From positions 4,646,501-4,710,500 of the forward strand of contig NZ_VSRN01000001.1 in assembly GCF_008369915.1 (NCBI RefSeq): 64,000 nucleotides of DNA, read 5' to 3'. This document shows, in pieces, positions 8,879-18,342 of this stretch. Made by a program: the position numbers and the translations under genes. Each line of letters opens with the position of its first letter. The first letter of the stretch is position 1. The stretch is from Dyadobacter sp. UC 10 (GTDB lineage Bacteria > Bacteroidota > Bacteroidia > Cytophagales > Spirosomataceae). The notes beneath the pieces are model-generated. The model was not told where the DNA came from. It saw only the letters and a program-made list of their open reading frames with translations, and did no database searches.

Positions 8879-10525
8879 CTACTGATAACCTTCATTCTGT
8901 TTAAATTCTGCCTTGTTCACAACTGCATCCAGCTGCGTTTGCGGAATGGGGCGTAGTACGTGGTGTTCCTGAATGTTGATCGCGTTATCGGGAGCGTACT
9001 TTTTGACGCGCTCCACGAGTTTCCCGGTTCTTTTCAGGTCAAACCAGCGCAGCTGCTCGCCTGCCAGCTCCCGCGCGCGTTCGTCGAGAATGAAGTCGAG
9101 GGTGACGTCCGCGGCTGTGATCTGCATGGCCGCTGCCTTGCCCGGCTTTGCAGCCCTCGTACGGATTATATTGATGTGTCTGGCTGCCTCCGCCTTATTA
9201 CCCAGTTGCAATTGTGCTTCCGCAGCGATCAGGTACACTTCCGCCAGACGGATCACGAACACGTCCCGTGCACTCTGCGCCTCGTTCAGACTTGCGCGCG
9301 TCGGATCCATAAACTTGGAAAGTGTAGGGTAGCGCAGGTTGTCTTTTACCAAACCATCTGCCATGTAAACATCGTCGCGGTCGTAAGTCTGGTATTTTTT
9401 CGAATTTTCAATAGCGTCCGGAATGTTTTTCCTCGTAACATACACCGCCGTGTCACCTTTTGCAATACCGGCTGGAAGTGTTGCCGAGTTGGCGTACCAG
9501 GTTTCCATAAAACTACTTTCGTAACGCGCGTCGTTTTCTGAAAACAGGTCCAGCAGGAACCGGGTCGGCATATAGCGGTTGAATGGCCGGCCGTTCGGCA
9601 AATCCCTGATCATACCCGGACGGTCGTCGTATTTCATCAAAAACAATAAATGTGCATTGTTGCTGCCGCGACCATGACCATATGGATTAAAGGTCGAGTT
9701 TGACAGATCGTTCAGCGCCAGATTCGCAGCGTAATCAACCGTATAAATCACTTCCTTCGATTTCAGGTTGCCCATATTCCACAGGTTGGCAAAATTGCTT
9801 TCGAGCTGGTAACCGTAATTTCCATTCAAAACAGCCTCCGCCATATCCAGCGCCTCTTTGTTCATGCCGCGGGTAAGGTACATTCTCGCCAGAAACGCCT
9901 GCGCAGCACCTTTTGTAACGCGTCCGTATTGCGGCTGCGTAGCCGGCAGGTTTGCTACCGCAGTTTTCAGATCTTCAAAAATCTGGTTGTAGAAAGTCTC
10001 CACCGGCGTTTTGTTGGCCGTGGTGACAATCCCGCCCGTTTCGTCCGTCGTGAAATGCACGCCTCCCCAGGTTTCGACAATATGCCAGTAATAGAATGCG
10101 CGCAAAAAGCGAAGTTCTCCCTCGCGCACCGGACGTATCGCCGCCGGCAAGCCAGCGCCTTCAATGCGATTGATACCTCCGTTGCAAAGATTGACGGCTG
10201 CATATAGCTCCCGCCATTCGTTCGTTAAGGCAGCATTACTGCCTTGCAGGTTCAGGTATTGGGTTAAATCACGGTACACTTCGCCGGCGCCGCTCGTCCA
10301 GATGTCCGTTCCCGTTTCAGCAATGTTGTAGCCTTCTTCTTTTCCATACCACCATCTCTGGTACGAATAGGCTGCATTTACCAGTGTTTCAAAACCTTCC
10401 GGTGTTGTATAAACCGTCTCGGCGGTCAGTCCGGAGGGGTTATATTCTTCAAGGGCATCCTCGCAGGAGCTGAATGCCAGCAGGGAAATCGTCCATATGC
10501 CTGCTTTCCTGATCAATGAGTTCAT
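8879..10525 (-). CDS. RagB/SusD-family glycan-binding lipoprotein (locus A)
   Basis: 548 residues. The leader (MNSLIRKAGIWTISLLAFSSC) ends in a lipobox Cys at about residue 21, placing it as a surface lipoprotein. SusD signatures follow: TTPEGFETLVNAAYSYQRWW, the helical tetratricopeptide-like core with ARMYLTRG, and the C-terminal LDERARELAGEQLRWFDLKRTGKL. It caps the partner SusC and captures oligosaccharides. Its start is 18 bases after the SusC stop. Given the GH28 enzyme downstream, a pectic substrate is the best guess. Confidence 0.95.
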   Translation of the reverse strand: MNSLIRKAGIWTISLLAFSSCEDALEEYNPSGLTAETVYTTPEGFETLVNAAYSYQRWWYGKEEGYNIAETGTDIWTSGAGEVYRDLTQYLNLQGSNAALTNEWRELYAAVNLCNGGINRIEGAGLPAAIRPVREGELRFLRAFYYWHIVETWGGVHFTTDETGGIVTTANKTPVETFYNQIFEDLKTAVANLPATQPQYGRVTKGAAQAFLARMYLTRGMNKEALDMAEAVLNGNYGYQLESNFANLWNMGNLKSKEVIYTVDYAANLALNDLSNSTFNPYGHGRGSNNAHLLFLMKYDDRPGMIRDLPNGRPFNRYMPTRFLLDLFSENDARYESSFMETWYANSATLPAGIAKGDTAVYVTRKNIPDAIENSKKYQTYDRDDVYMADGLVKDNLRYPTLSKFMDPTRASLNEAQSARDVFVIRLAEVYLIAAEAQLQLGNKAEAARHINIIRTRAAKPGKAAAMQITAADVTLDFILDERARELAGEQLRWFDLKRTGKLVERVKKYAPDNAINIQEHHVLRPIPQTQLDAVVNKAEFKQNEGYQ

Positions 10526-10543
10526 CTTGTTACAGTTTTAGGG

Positions 10544-13500
10544 TTACAGGTTCACATTCAATCCAAAGACAAAAAGCTTCGTCATCGGGAAGTTTTCCGA
10601 GCCGCCGCGTTCCGGGTCGTAGTTCAGCCTGGTGAATGTCGCCAGGTTTTTGGCCGTTGCATACACACGCAGGCCGCGGATCACTTTCCAGTTCAGGTTG
10701 CTGACAGGCAGGTTATAGCCGAGCGTCACGTTACGAATGCGGGCGTAGGATCCATCCTGGTAACCCAATGTCGAAAGGTATTTCAAACCGGCATTTTTGT
10801 TGGGGCGCGGATATGCATTGGTCGGGTTTTCGGGCCTCCAGTAGTCCAGGCCGGCTGTGCTGTTTCCGACTCCCTGCTGGTCAAATCTTGCATAGCGATC
10901 AGAATTGATCATCGCACCAATTCTTGCAAAAATCATGACATTCAGATCAAAGCCTTTGTATTTAACCGTATTATCAAAACCGCCGCTCCATCTCGGGCGG
11001 GGCGTTCCCAAAATGATCCTGTCATTGACCGCATCAATTTTGCCATCACCATTCTGATCTTTTACTTTAATCTCACCCGGCAACTGCGTAGGCGAAACAG
11101 CCTTTGCGGCCTCGGCCTCGGAAGTCTGCCAGATACCCAGTTTTTCATAATCGTAAAAAACATTGATCGGATGTCCGATAAACCAGCCGTTTCCGATATC
11201 ATTACCCTCGGTCACCAGCTCGGTGATCTGCTCGCGGTTTCTGGTAAACGTCAGGTTGGATGACCAGGTAAAGTCGTTCGTACGCACATTGGTCGTCGAT
11301 AAAACCAACTCGATTCCCCGGTTTCGGGTTTTTCCAATGTTCTGTTTTACAGTGGTTACGCCCGTAGTAGGAGGCAGGCCGCGATCCAGCAGCAGGTCGG
11401 ATGTGCGGGTATCATAGTAATCGACCGAAGCATTGATCCGGCTGTTGAAAAGCCCGAAATCGACCCCCAGATTCTGTGTAGCCGACAATTCCCAGCCCAG
11501 CAGGGTGTTGCCGACGTTTCTTGAAAAAGTGTAGGCAGGATAAGCCACTTCGTCAAATCCGAATGCAATGCGTGTCAACGTTGTCTGTGTCGCATAGGGA
11601 CCGGAAGGGTCGTTTCCTGCAATACCGTAGCTGACGCGGAGTTTCAGGTCGCTCAGCACTTTCACATTTTTCATAAAATCCTCGTCGATCAGACGCCAGG
11701 CAAATGCAGCAGAGGGGAAAAACGTCCATTTGTTGCCGGTTGCCAGTTTAGAAGAACCGTCGCGGCGGGCAGTTAATGTGAACAGGTATCGTTCTTTAAA
11801 ACCGTAATTCAAACGCGCCGCAAACGAAACGAGGTTGTTTTGCGAATACGCAGAGTTGATCTTGATCTCCTCGGTCGCGCTCCCCAGCGCGTAAAAAAGC
11901 TGCGATGGGAGCAGCTGGTTCACGCCCGAAGCCGACGCATTGTCCGATTTGGTCGAAAGCGTACTTCCGATTCCCGTGAGCGTAAAAGCATGGAGACCAA
12001 GCGTTTTCTGGTACGTCACCACGTTTTCCCAGTTGATGGTGCGGCCGTTGGAAATGTTATAGGTAGCCAGCGACTTGCCGGTCAGCGAGCGGTCGATGGA
12101 TTTGGGAGAGGAGTACGCGCCATTTCGTGAATTGGAAAGGTTCACGCCCAGCGTGCTGCGGAAAGTCAAACCTTTCAGCGGCGTGATTTCCACATAACCG
12201 TTTGTAAGAATCCGGTTGGTCAGGATGTTGTTTTTAAAAACATTTGGCTGTTCGTCGGACAATGGATTCGCAGTCTGGCCGTCGAGCATCAGAAAAGCGA
12301 AGTTGCCCTGCTCATCGTACAGCGAGCCAAGCGGACTGATCTTGTTCGCCTGGTTCAGAGGGTCGCGGCGCACGCTTTGGTTATAATAGGTGAGCTGGCT
12401 CTGCAAACCGATCTTCGCCCAATCTGTCAGGGTATAATCCACATTCAGACGGGCCGTGTAGCGTTTCATTTCATCCAGTTTCAGCACGCCTCTTTCATTG
12501 AAATAATCGACGGAAACGTACGATTTCAGCTTATCGGAACCACCGCGGAAGCCGAGCTGGTAATTCTGCTGAAAACCAGGGTGAAGCAATTCTTCCTGAT
12601 AATCAGTCCACTGGCCTTTTTGCAAGGCTTCGTATTCGGCTACATTGGTAAAAATCGCCGGATCGTCGGCAGGACTGTTCCACACCCCGGCAGCCCGCCA
12701 CGCTTCTCTTTTAAAATCGCGAAAACCATTGATATCCATCGCTTTGGGATACATCGTCACCTGCGAAACGCCGGCATAGGAGTTGAAAGAAATATCCGGG
12801 CGACCCGATTTTCCTTTTTTGGTGGTAATCAGAATAACCCCGTTGGCGCCTCTTGAACCGTAAATGGCGATAGAAGAAGCATCTTTCAACACTTCCATCG
12901 ATTCAATGTCATTGGAATTAATATCCGCCAGATCGCCGTACTGTACCCCGTCGACGATAATGAGCGGGGAGTTGTTTCCGCCGATCGAACGGTTACCGCG
13001 AATGGTAATGTTTACGCCCGCGCCAGCCTGCCCGCTGCTGCGGGTAATGTCGGCACCGGCAATTTTCCCCTGCACTGCATCGAGTACATTGTTGGAAGGT
13101 ACTTCTTTCAGTTGTTCGCTTTTCAGCTGGACAACCGAGCCGGTCAGGTCTCTCTTGCGAACTGCCCCATAACCGATCACGACTACTTCTTCCAGTGCGC
13201 CAATGTCCGGTTTCAATGTAATATTGATTGAAGTCTGGTTACCCAGCACAACGTCCTGACTCTGGTAGCCCACAAATGAAAATGTAAGTACCGCCTGCGC
13301 ATCGTCCGGCACGAGCAGGCTGTATTTGCCATTTTCGTCGGTGCTGGTACCGCGGTTGGTTCCTTTCAAAACCACGCTCACACCTGGCAGCGTCGCGTTT
13401 TTTTCATCGGTCAAAACACCCGTGATCGTGCGGTCGGCCACCATTTTTGGTGTAATGGACGATTCGGCCTGCGGCAGGTTTTCGAGCACGATCTGCCCGC

Positions 13501-13849
13501 CTACCATTCTGTAAGTCAGGTTCAATGGCGAAAGTAAATCTTCCAGTACATCGTCAAGGCGTTTTTTGGTGACGTCGAGCGACACGTTCCGCGCTACATC
13601 TACCCGTTCGGAGCTGTAAACAATGCGTGCCTTCGTTTGTTTTTCAATGGTATTGATCACTTTTTCAAATCGCTGGTTCTGCACCCTCAGCGTCACCAGC
13701 CGGGACATCACTTCCTGCTGATATTCGTTGTCAGCTTTTGACACCGTTGTGTAACCTGCTACCAGCAGAATCAGCACGAAAGCTGTTACCAGTTTTCGCC
13801 ACAAATTCTGCCCGGAGAGGCTTGAAAGTAAAGGTTCTGGTTTTTTCAT
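10544..13849 (-). CDS. SusC/RagA TonB-linked transporter with STN domain (locus A)
   Basis: 1101 residues from the ATG at 13849 (MKKPEPLLSSLSGQNLWRKL), preferred over 13921 because the longer form would run through the intergenic hairpin. Order of parts: signal anchor, STN domain (about residues 50-125; VTLRVQNQRFEKVINTIEKQ), carboxypeptidase-regulatory domain (ITGVLTDEKNATLPGVSVVL), TonB box/plug (EEVVVIGYGAVRKRDLTGSV), then the beta-barrel. It imports oligosaccharides captured by the adjacent SusD. The STN domain is the part that contacts FecR, so substrate loading should trigger the upstream sigma/anti-sigma pair. Confidence 0.95.
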   Translation of the reverse strand: MKKPEPLLSSLSGQNLWRKLVTAFVLILLVAGYTTVSKADNEYQQEVMSRLVTLRVQNQRFEKVINTIEKQTKARIVYSSERVDVARNVSLDVTKKRLDDVLEDLLSPLNLTYRMVGGQIVLENLPQAESSITPKMVADRTITGVLTDEKNATLPGVSVVLKGTNRGTSTDENGKYSLLVPDDAQAVLTFSFVGYQSQDVVLGNQTSINITLKPDIGALEEVVVIGYGAVRKRDLTGSVVQLKSEQLKEVPSNNVLDAVQGKIAGADITRSSGQAGAGVNITIRGNRSIGGNNSPLIIVDGVQYGDLADINSNDIESMEVLKDASSIAIYGSRGANGVILITTKKGKSGRPDISFNSYAGVSQVTMYPKAMDINGFRDFKREAWRAAGVWNSPADDPAIFTNVAEYEALQKGQWTDYQEELLHPGFQQNYQLGFRGGSDKLKSYVSVDYFNERGVLKLDEMKRYTARLNVDYTLTDWAKIGLQSQLTYYNQSVRRDPLNQANKISPLGSLYDEQGNFAFLMLDGQTANPLSDEQPNVFKNNILTNRILTNGYVEITPLKGLTFRSTLGVNLSNSRNGAYSSPKSIDRSLTGKSLATYNISNGRTINWENVVTYQKTLGLHAFTLTGIGSTLSTKSDNASASGVNQLLPSQLFYALGSATEEIKINSAYSQNNLVSFAARLNYGFKERYLFTLTARRDGSSKLATGNKWTFFPSAAFAWRLIDEDFMKNVKVLSDLKLRVSYGIAGNDPSGPYATQTTLTRIAFGFDEVAYPAYTFSRNVGNTLLGWELSATQNLGVDFGLFNSRINASVDYYDTRTSDLLLDRGLPPTTGVTTVKQNIGKTRNRGIELVLSTTNVRTNDFTWSSNLTFTRNREQITELVTEGNDIGNGWFIGHPINVFYDYEKLGIWQTSEAEAAKAVSPTQLPGEIKVKDQNGDGKIDAVNDRIILGTPRPRWSGGFDNTVKYKGFDLNVMIFARIGAMINSDRYARFDQQGVGNSTAGLDYWRPENPTNAYPRPNKNAGLKYLSTLGYQDGSYARIRNVTLGYNLPVSNLNWKVIRGLRVYATAKNLATFTRLNYDPERGGSENFPMTKLFVFGLNVNL

Positions 13850-13898
13850 ACCTTTAAATGTTTTATTAAATGGACATTTGATAAAATGAGAATTGCTG

Positions 13899-13937
13899 GC
13901 GCTGGTCCATGTTTGCCGCATGGCCAGCGTTTTTTTT
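13899..13937 (-). promoter_or_regulatory. A-run plus GC-rich hairpin at fecR-susC junction (locus A)
   Basis: In the mRNA sense (minus strand) eight A residues are followed by CGCTGGCCATG, a 7-base loop, and CATGGACCAGCG, an 11-base-pair stem with one bulge. It lies directly after the fecR stop and about 50 bases before susC. Read on the plus strand it is a textbook terminator (stem then T8), so it could stop antisense transcription; in the sense direction it has no trailing T-run. The same layout recurs in loci B and C. Confidence 0.6.
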
Positions 13938-13942
13938 CGCGG

Positions 13943-14980
13943 CTATGTCTGCATAGGAGGTCTGTTTAGTTGTTTTTTGCTGAAAGAAGATTTGCAGCCG
14001 GGGCCGGAGATAAGAATCGTGTTTCCCCTGATGGTATAGCGGGCATTGAGGGCTGCGCAGATGATGTCAAGCTGAGTAAAAAGCGGTTGTCCGCTCAGGT
14101 TGGCGGTAATCGGGCAATTGAGGATCTGCTTATTTGCGCCCTCCACGCGAATGCCCCAGGCCTGTGTTAATTGTTGTGATACCTCGTAAAGCCGCGCATT
14201 TTTGAACTGAAAGGAAACTTTGGCATTCAGTAATTTCGGCTCGACAGCCAGACCTAATGCAAATGTTCGCGATTCAGGATCGAAAGTGGCAGTATGGTTT
14301 GGCCGAAGGAGTTGATTGGGGGCTTTTTTTGCCTGGGGCTCCATCTGGGGCTCCGCCTGGGTGTAAACCTGCACCAGGCCCGTTACCACTTCTACTTTCG
14401 TTTTGCCCGCAGTTTTCAGATTATCTACATAAAAACTTGTCCCCAGCACGCGGGTAACCATTTTGCCCGAATGCACGTAGAATGGTTTTGCCGGGTTTTT
14501 ATGAATATCGAAAAAGCCTTTTCCTTCAAGCAGGACAACGCGTTGTTGTTCTTCAAAATGTGCCGGGTACCGAAGCTTACTTCCGGGTGAGAGTTCGACG
14601 GTACTGCTGTCTTCGAGCAGGATCAAAACCGGCATGGTACCATCATTTCGTCTCTCGATCCAGCCTGAAACCGGCAGCTGTTCGGTTTTGTAAATTTTGC
14701 CGGCGAGAAACCAACAGGCAAAAATCAGGGAGGCCGCAATACTTAACCATTTAAAAACAGGGTATCGGACTTTGGTATCACCAGAGATTTCAAGTCCGGC
14801 CCGCTGCTGCAGCTGCGACCACATCCGGTCATTCGCATCATCGAGCTGCTTGCCCGAAACCTTCTCTCCGACTTCACTTTCCAGTAAAGCAAACCAATAC
14901 TCCACGAGCTTTTTTTCCTCGTCGGTACAAGTCCCTTCCTGGTATTTTTCAATCAATGCGGCGAAACGCTCCCTGCTCAT
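13943..14980 (-). CDS. FecR-family anti-sigma factor (locus A)
   Basis: 345 residues from the ATG at 14980 (MSRERFAALIEKYQEG); an in-frame Met at 15004 would add eight. The N-terminal cytoplasmic part binds the sigma factor, a single membrane helix lies at about residues 93-112 (FKWLSIAASLIFACWFLAG), and the periplasmic FecR domain (VVLLEGKGFFDIHKNPAKPF, TRVLGTSFYV) is followed by a DUF4974 STN-like end (LYEVSQQLTQAWGIRVEG). It relays the SusC STN signal to the sigma factor encoded just upstream. The C-terminus is about 15 residues longer than in the other two FecR proteins here. Confidence 0.93.
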   Translation of the reverse strand: MSRERFAALIEKYQEGTCTDEEKKLVEYWFALLESEVGEKVSGKQLDDANDRMWSQLQQRAGLEISGDTKVRYPVFKWLSIAASLIFACWFLAGKIYKTEQLPVSGWIERRNDGTMPVLILLEDSSTVELSPGSKLRYPAHFEEQQRVVLLEGKGFFDIHKNPAKPFYVHSGKMVTRVLGTSFYVDNLKTAGKTKVEVVTGLVQVYTQAEPQMEPQAKKAPNQLLRPNHTATFDPESRTFALGLAVEPKLLNAKVSFQFKNARLYEVSQQLTQAWGIRVEGANKQILNCPITANLSGQPLFTQLDIICAALNARYTIRGNTILISGPGCKSSFSKKQLNRPPMQT

Positions 14981-15184
14981 GCTGGCCAAAGTTATTCTTT
15001 GCACAGTAGTCAGCGAGCAGCATCATTTCCGCAAAACTTTTTAATTAATATTCATAAAATACCATTAAAGAGTTTGTTTGTTGCAGAAGTTCTTGCTTAA
15101 ATACAATGAAGTATATCTTGTCCATGTATTCGCGCGGGCATTTTTTGGAAAGAAACGAGAACGGAAAGAGCTCGGATTATGGGG

Positions 15185-15733
15185 TTAAAAATAATCTTTT
15201 AAGTAAAAGCGCAAGGCCTTGACAACGAGCTGAATATGATGCTCCACAGTCCGCTGCGGTATATTCATTTGGCTGGAAATTTCTTTGGTCGATTTGTTTT
15301 CCAGTTTGTTCAGCCTGAATACACGTTGAGCCTTTTCCGGAAACCGGCGCAGCCGCTCTTCAATGTTGACCATCAGTTCCTCGGCATTCAACTGTTCGTC
15401 GGTGCTGCAAAAGCGATCCGAATGCCCGGCAAATGCATAGCTTACATATTTCTCATGCACCAGGCCCGACTTGATGTGGTTGATACACGCATATTTAACC
15501 GCGCTGATCAGGTAAGCTTCCAGATTTTCGACCTGGGCGGTGGCGCGGCGCTCCCAGAGTTTCAGAAAAACGTCCTGCACAATACTCTCCACGATCTCGC
15601 TGTCGCTGATCTTACTGAGCGCCATCAGATACATCTTTTTCCAGAACCGCTGATAAATCTCCCGAAAAGCATTTGCATCACCTTCATACAGCAGGTGCAA
15701 AAGCATTTTGTCAGGTACGGTTTGAAACTTCAT
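15185..15733 (-). CDS. ECF RNA polymerase sigma factor, FecI-like (locus A)
   Basis: 182 residues with sigma region 2 (AFREIYQRFWKKMYLMAL...IVQDVFLKLWERR) at about residues 21-70 and region 4 with its helix-turn-helix (KSTKEISSQMNIPQRTVEHHI) near residues 147-170. It directs core polymerase to promoters of the local SusC/SusD genes when freed from FecR. It is first in the minus-strand run sigma-FecR-SusC-SusD-GH28-hydrolase; the gap to fecR is about 200 bases, so fecR may have its own promoter. Confidence 0.94.
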   Translation of the reverse strand: MKFQTVPDKMLLHLLYEGDANAFREIYQRFWKKMYLMALSKISDSEIVESIVQDVFLKLWERRATAQVENLEAYLISAVKYACINHIKSGLVHEKYVSYAFAGHSDRFCSTDEQLNAEELMVNIEERLRRFPEKAQRVFRLNKLENKSTKEISSQMNIPQRTVEHHIQLVVKALRFYLKDYF

Positions 15734-16211
15734 CAGGTTAGAAGACGCGCGAAATGAATGTTACTATTCCGGGATCCGGCATGTATTAACTGTGATGCCG
15801 ACAGTTAATTTGAAGCCAATTCGGAAGATCACCAATGGAAGCCCCGCATTTTTTTATGCAGACGTTACCGGGAACGTTGCCATCCGCGATGAATGAAACA
15901 GAAAAAGTATTATTTCGGCATTAATTGTAATTTTTTGCCAGATCAAGGAATGGAGCAAGTTGATTTTTTCCTGGAAAAGAACTTGTGGTTGGCGGAAATT
16001 TTTTTCCATCAGCAAGGGATTTTAACGCATACCGATTATTTTAGCAGTCATGAGAATGACTCCAACATTATAATAGCTCCTTCCGTCGATATTTCGACAG
16101 CCTGCTTTTTCTATTGAGCAGCAGTTATCCCCTTTCTTATTTTTTATACAACCAGGATCCGCAACGCGCCACACTCCGGGGCTCTTTCGGCTTCCTATAA
16201 ACCATCATGTC
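15734..16211. other. 478-base gap between locus A sigma gene and PhyH gene
   Basis: A divergent promoter region. Apart from one weak open frame at 15893-16117 I see no gene, tRNA or strong hairpin. The right half is AT-rich, as expected for promoters of the genes on both sides, but no clear TTG/TAnnTTTG pair could be placed. Confidence 0.5.
15893..16117 (+). CDS. Doubtful small open frame
   Basis: 74 codons from an ATG inside the divergent intergenic region. The predicted peptide (MKQKKYYFGINCNFLPDQGM...) has no signal peptide, membrane helix or recognisable motif, and codon use is AT-rich compared with neighbours. There is no obvious ribosome binding site. It is listed only because nothing else fills the gap; it may well be non-coding. 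Confidence 0.2.
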   Translation: MKQKKYYFGINCNFLPDQGMEQVDFFLEKNLWLAEIFFHQQGILTHTDYFSSHENDSNIIIAPSVDISTACFFY

Positions 16212-16994
16212 ATGGAAGGACCATTCAATCAAAATCAGATCGAAGCATTTATAAATGAAGGCTTTATTAAACTTGAAAACGCATTTTCAAGCGAACTCGC
16301 CGCTGAGGCCAGGGCTATTTTGTGGCAGGAACTGGGCTGCGACCCCAATGATCCGGCTACCTGGACAAAGCCGGTAATCCGACTGGGCATGTACGCCCAG
16401 GAACCATTCCGTAAATCGGCCAACACAGAAATACTGATCAGTGCATTCGATCAGCTGGTAGGTGCCGGGAAATGGTTTCCACAGCTCAGTATGGGCACAT
16501 TTCCGGTCAGGTTTCCTTCAAACGAACAACCTGGCGACGACGGCTGGCATGTTGACGCGAGCTTCGCCGGGGACGATCCGGGGAGCTTTTTTGATTGGCG
16601 TATCAATGTATTTTCAAAGGGGCGGGGCCTGCTCATGTTATTTTTGTACTCCGATGTGGCTGAAAACGATGCCCCTACACGCATCAGAATTGGCTCTCAC
16701 CTGGATATTGCACGGATTTTAGAGCCTGAGGGTTATCGTGGATTAACCTTTATGGACGTAGCTTCACGGCTCGATTCGCTGCCGGCGAGAGAGGAAACAC
16801 TGGCAACTGGCCCGGCTGGCACTGTTTACCTTTGCCACCCATTTCTTGTTCACGCCGCGCAGGCGCATCGCGGTACTCATCCCAAGTTTATGGCGCAGCC
16901 TCCATTGGTTTTAAAAGACCAGTTGACAATTGCGGGCTCCGACAGCGGGTATTCACCGGTTGAGCAGGCGATCCGTATTGCACTGGCGCCTTAG
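16212..16994 (+). CDS. Phytanoyl-CoA dioxygenase (PhyH) family protein
   Basis: 260 residues, no signal peptide. The Fe(II)/2-oxoglutarate oxygenase facial triad is visible: HVDASF supplies H-x-D at about residues 113-115, and HPFLVHAAQAHRG near residue 215 supplies the distal His, with the Arg of AHRG available for 2-oxoglutarate. These enzymes hydroxylate small molecules or lipid chains; the substrate is not evident. It stands alone between loci A and B and ends at a strong terminator hairpin, so it is probably monocistronic. It need not belong to either glycan locus. Confidence 0.85.
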   Translation: MEGPFNQNQIEAFINEGFIKLENAFSSELAAEARAILWQELGCDPNDPATWTKPVIRLGMYAQEPFRKSANTEILISAFDQLVGAGKWFPQLSMGTFPVRFPSNEQPGDDGWHVDASFAGDDPGSFFDWRINVFSKGRGLLMLFLYSDVAENDAPTRIRIGSHLDIARILEPEGYRGLTFMDVASRLDSLPAREETLATGPAGTVYLCHPFLVHAAQAHRGTHPKFMAQPPLVLKDQLTIAGSDSGYSPVEQAIRIALAP

Positions 16995-17000
16995 TTCAGC

Positions 17001-17042
17001 TCATGCAACAGCCCGGTATTTTTCCGCCGGGCTGTTGCATGA
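17001..17042. terminator. Perfect 16-bp hairpin after PhyH gene
   Basis: TCATGCAACAGCCCGG at 17001-17016 is perfectly complementary to 17027-17042 around a 10-base loop. A short T-rich stretch follows (tatttgatttttac). It lies 7 bases after the PhyH stop. Confidence 0.85.
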
Positions 17043-17166
17043 TATTTGATTTTTACTTCATGTCATTTATTACATCCTTTGATTTTCTCACCGCATTCCT
17101 TTCATTTTTTAAAGTAGAAATCACCGCCGGAAGGTTATTACCAAAGTTTTTAAGCCTGATACCTTT

Positions 17167-18108
17167 ATGATGATGAAATATTTTAAACATTTTATAGAAA
17201 CACGCAAAATCCTTCCCTTGCTGATCGCGGTTTTCTCCATTTGTTCAGGATGTAGTCGCGATGCATACGTGTTCACCTCCTTTCGCGAGCCGGCTACCGA
17301 TGGACTGTATCTGCTGTCGAGCAGCGACGGTTACAACTGGGCAGATGCAGGCGGGCCTTATCTGAAACCGGAAGTGGGTGGCAAACTGATGCGCGATCCG
17401 TCCATCGTGCAGGGGCCCGACGGGGTTTTCCATCTGGTTTGGAGAACCAACTGGAAAGGGGATAAGGGGTTTGGTTACGCTTCTTCAAAGGATTTGGTCA
17501 AATGGTCGCCGCAGCAATTTATTCCTGTAATGGAACATGAGGCGGAGGTAGTGAACGTATGGGCGCCGGAAATTTTCTATGACGATGAACAAAAGCGCTA
17601 TATCATTATCTGGGCGTCGACGATCCCGTTCAAATTTCCGAGAGGAGAGGAGGACGAAAAAAATAACCATCGGATGTATTATACGACCACGACCGACTTT
17701 AAAACTTTTTCGAAAGCAGCGCTTTTTCTGGATCCGGGTTTTAGTGTGATCGACGCGGTGATCGTAAAGAAGGACAAAAATGCCTACACACTTGTTTTGA
17801 AAGACAATACCAGGCCCAACCGAAACATCAAAGTGGCCGAAGCCAGCCAGGTACTGGGCCCGTATCAAAATGTGTCTGCTCCTTTCACCGGATTTTTAAC
17901 CGAAGGCCCAAGCGTAGTGAAGGTAAAAGATAGCTGGCTCATTTATTTTGATCAATACCGCGATAAGACTTACGGGGCTGTGCGGACGAAAGATTTCCGG
18001 CAATTTGAAAATATAAGCAAGGAGATCACCGTCCCGGAAGGCCACAAGCATGGCACGATTGTTAAAGTATCCCGCCGTCTGGTGCATAGTTTGAATAAAA
18101 AGCGTTGA
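17167..18108 (+). CDS. Glycoside hydrolase family 43 lipoprotein
   Basis: 313 residues with a lipobox (SICSGC, Cys at about residue 29). The five-bladed propeller family is shown by MRDPSIV (catalytic base Asp), NVWAPEIFYD, VIDAVIVK (the pKa-tuning Asp) and LTEGPSVVK (general acid Glu), in the expected order. GH43 enzymes release arabinose, xylose or related sugars from side chains. The gene lies upstream of and on the same strand as locus B, about 230 bases before its sigma gene, so it may serve that locus but is probably transcribed separately. Confidence 0.9.
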   Translation: MMMKYFKHFIETRKILPLLIAVFSICSGCSRDAYVFTSFREPATDGLYLLSSSDGYNWADAGGPYLKPEVGGKLMRDPSIVQGPDGVFHLVWRTNWKGDKGFGYASSKDLVKWSPQQFIPVMEHEAEVVNVWAPEIFYDDEQKRYIIIWASTIPFKFPRGEEDEKNNHRMYYTTTTDFKTFSKAALFLDPGFSVIDAVIVKKDKNAYTLVLKDNTRPNRNIKVAEASQVLGPYQNVSAPFTGFLTEGPSVVKVKDSWLIYFDQYRDKTYGAVRTKDFRQFENISKEITVPEGHKHGTIVKVSRRLVHSLNKKR

Positions 18109-18213
18109 CATCCCTGACTTCCCCTGATTAATGCCGCAGAGCCTGAACATCCCGGCTGGAAGCCTTTTCTTGATTTTTTAAAGTTGATATAGTCTATATA
18201 ATTTGTAGGTTAT

Positions 18214-18221
18214 TATATTTG
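18214..18221 (+). promoter_or_regulatory. Possible -7 promoter element upstream of locus B sigma gene
   Basis: TATATTTG matches the Bacteroidota TAnnTTTG element, about 120 bases before the ATG at 18343, in an AT-rich stretch. No convincing TTG element lies 19-21 bases upstream, so support is weak. Confidence 0.3.
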
Positions 18222-18342
18222 CAAATAGCATTGTGGACGCTATTGGAGTATTTTATAAAATACTTAAACTTTATTGTGAAAGGTATGAAAATACCGGTCA
18301 TAGCAACCTGCGGATGAATATGGCTGACTTTACTTGGCGGAG

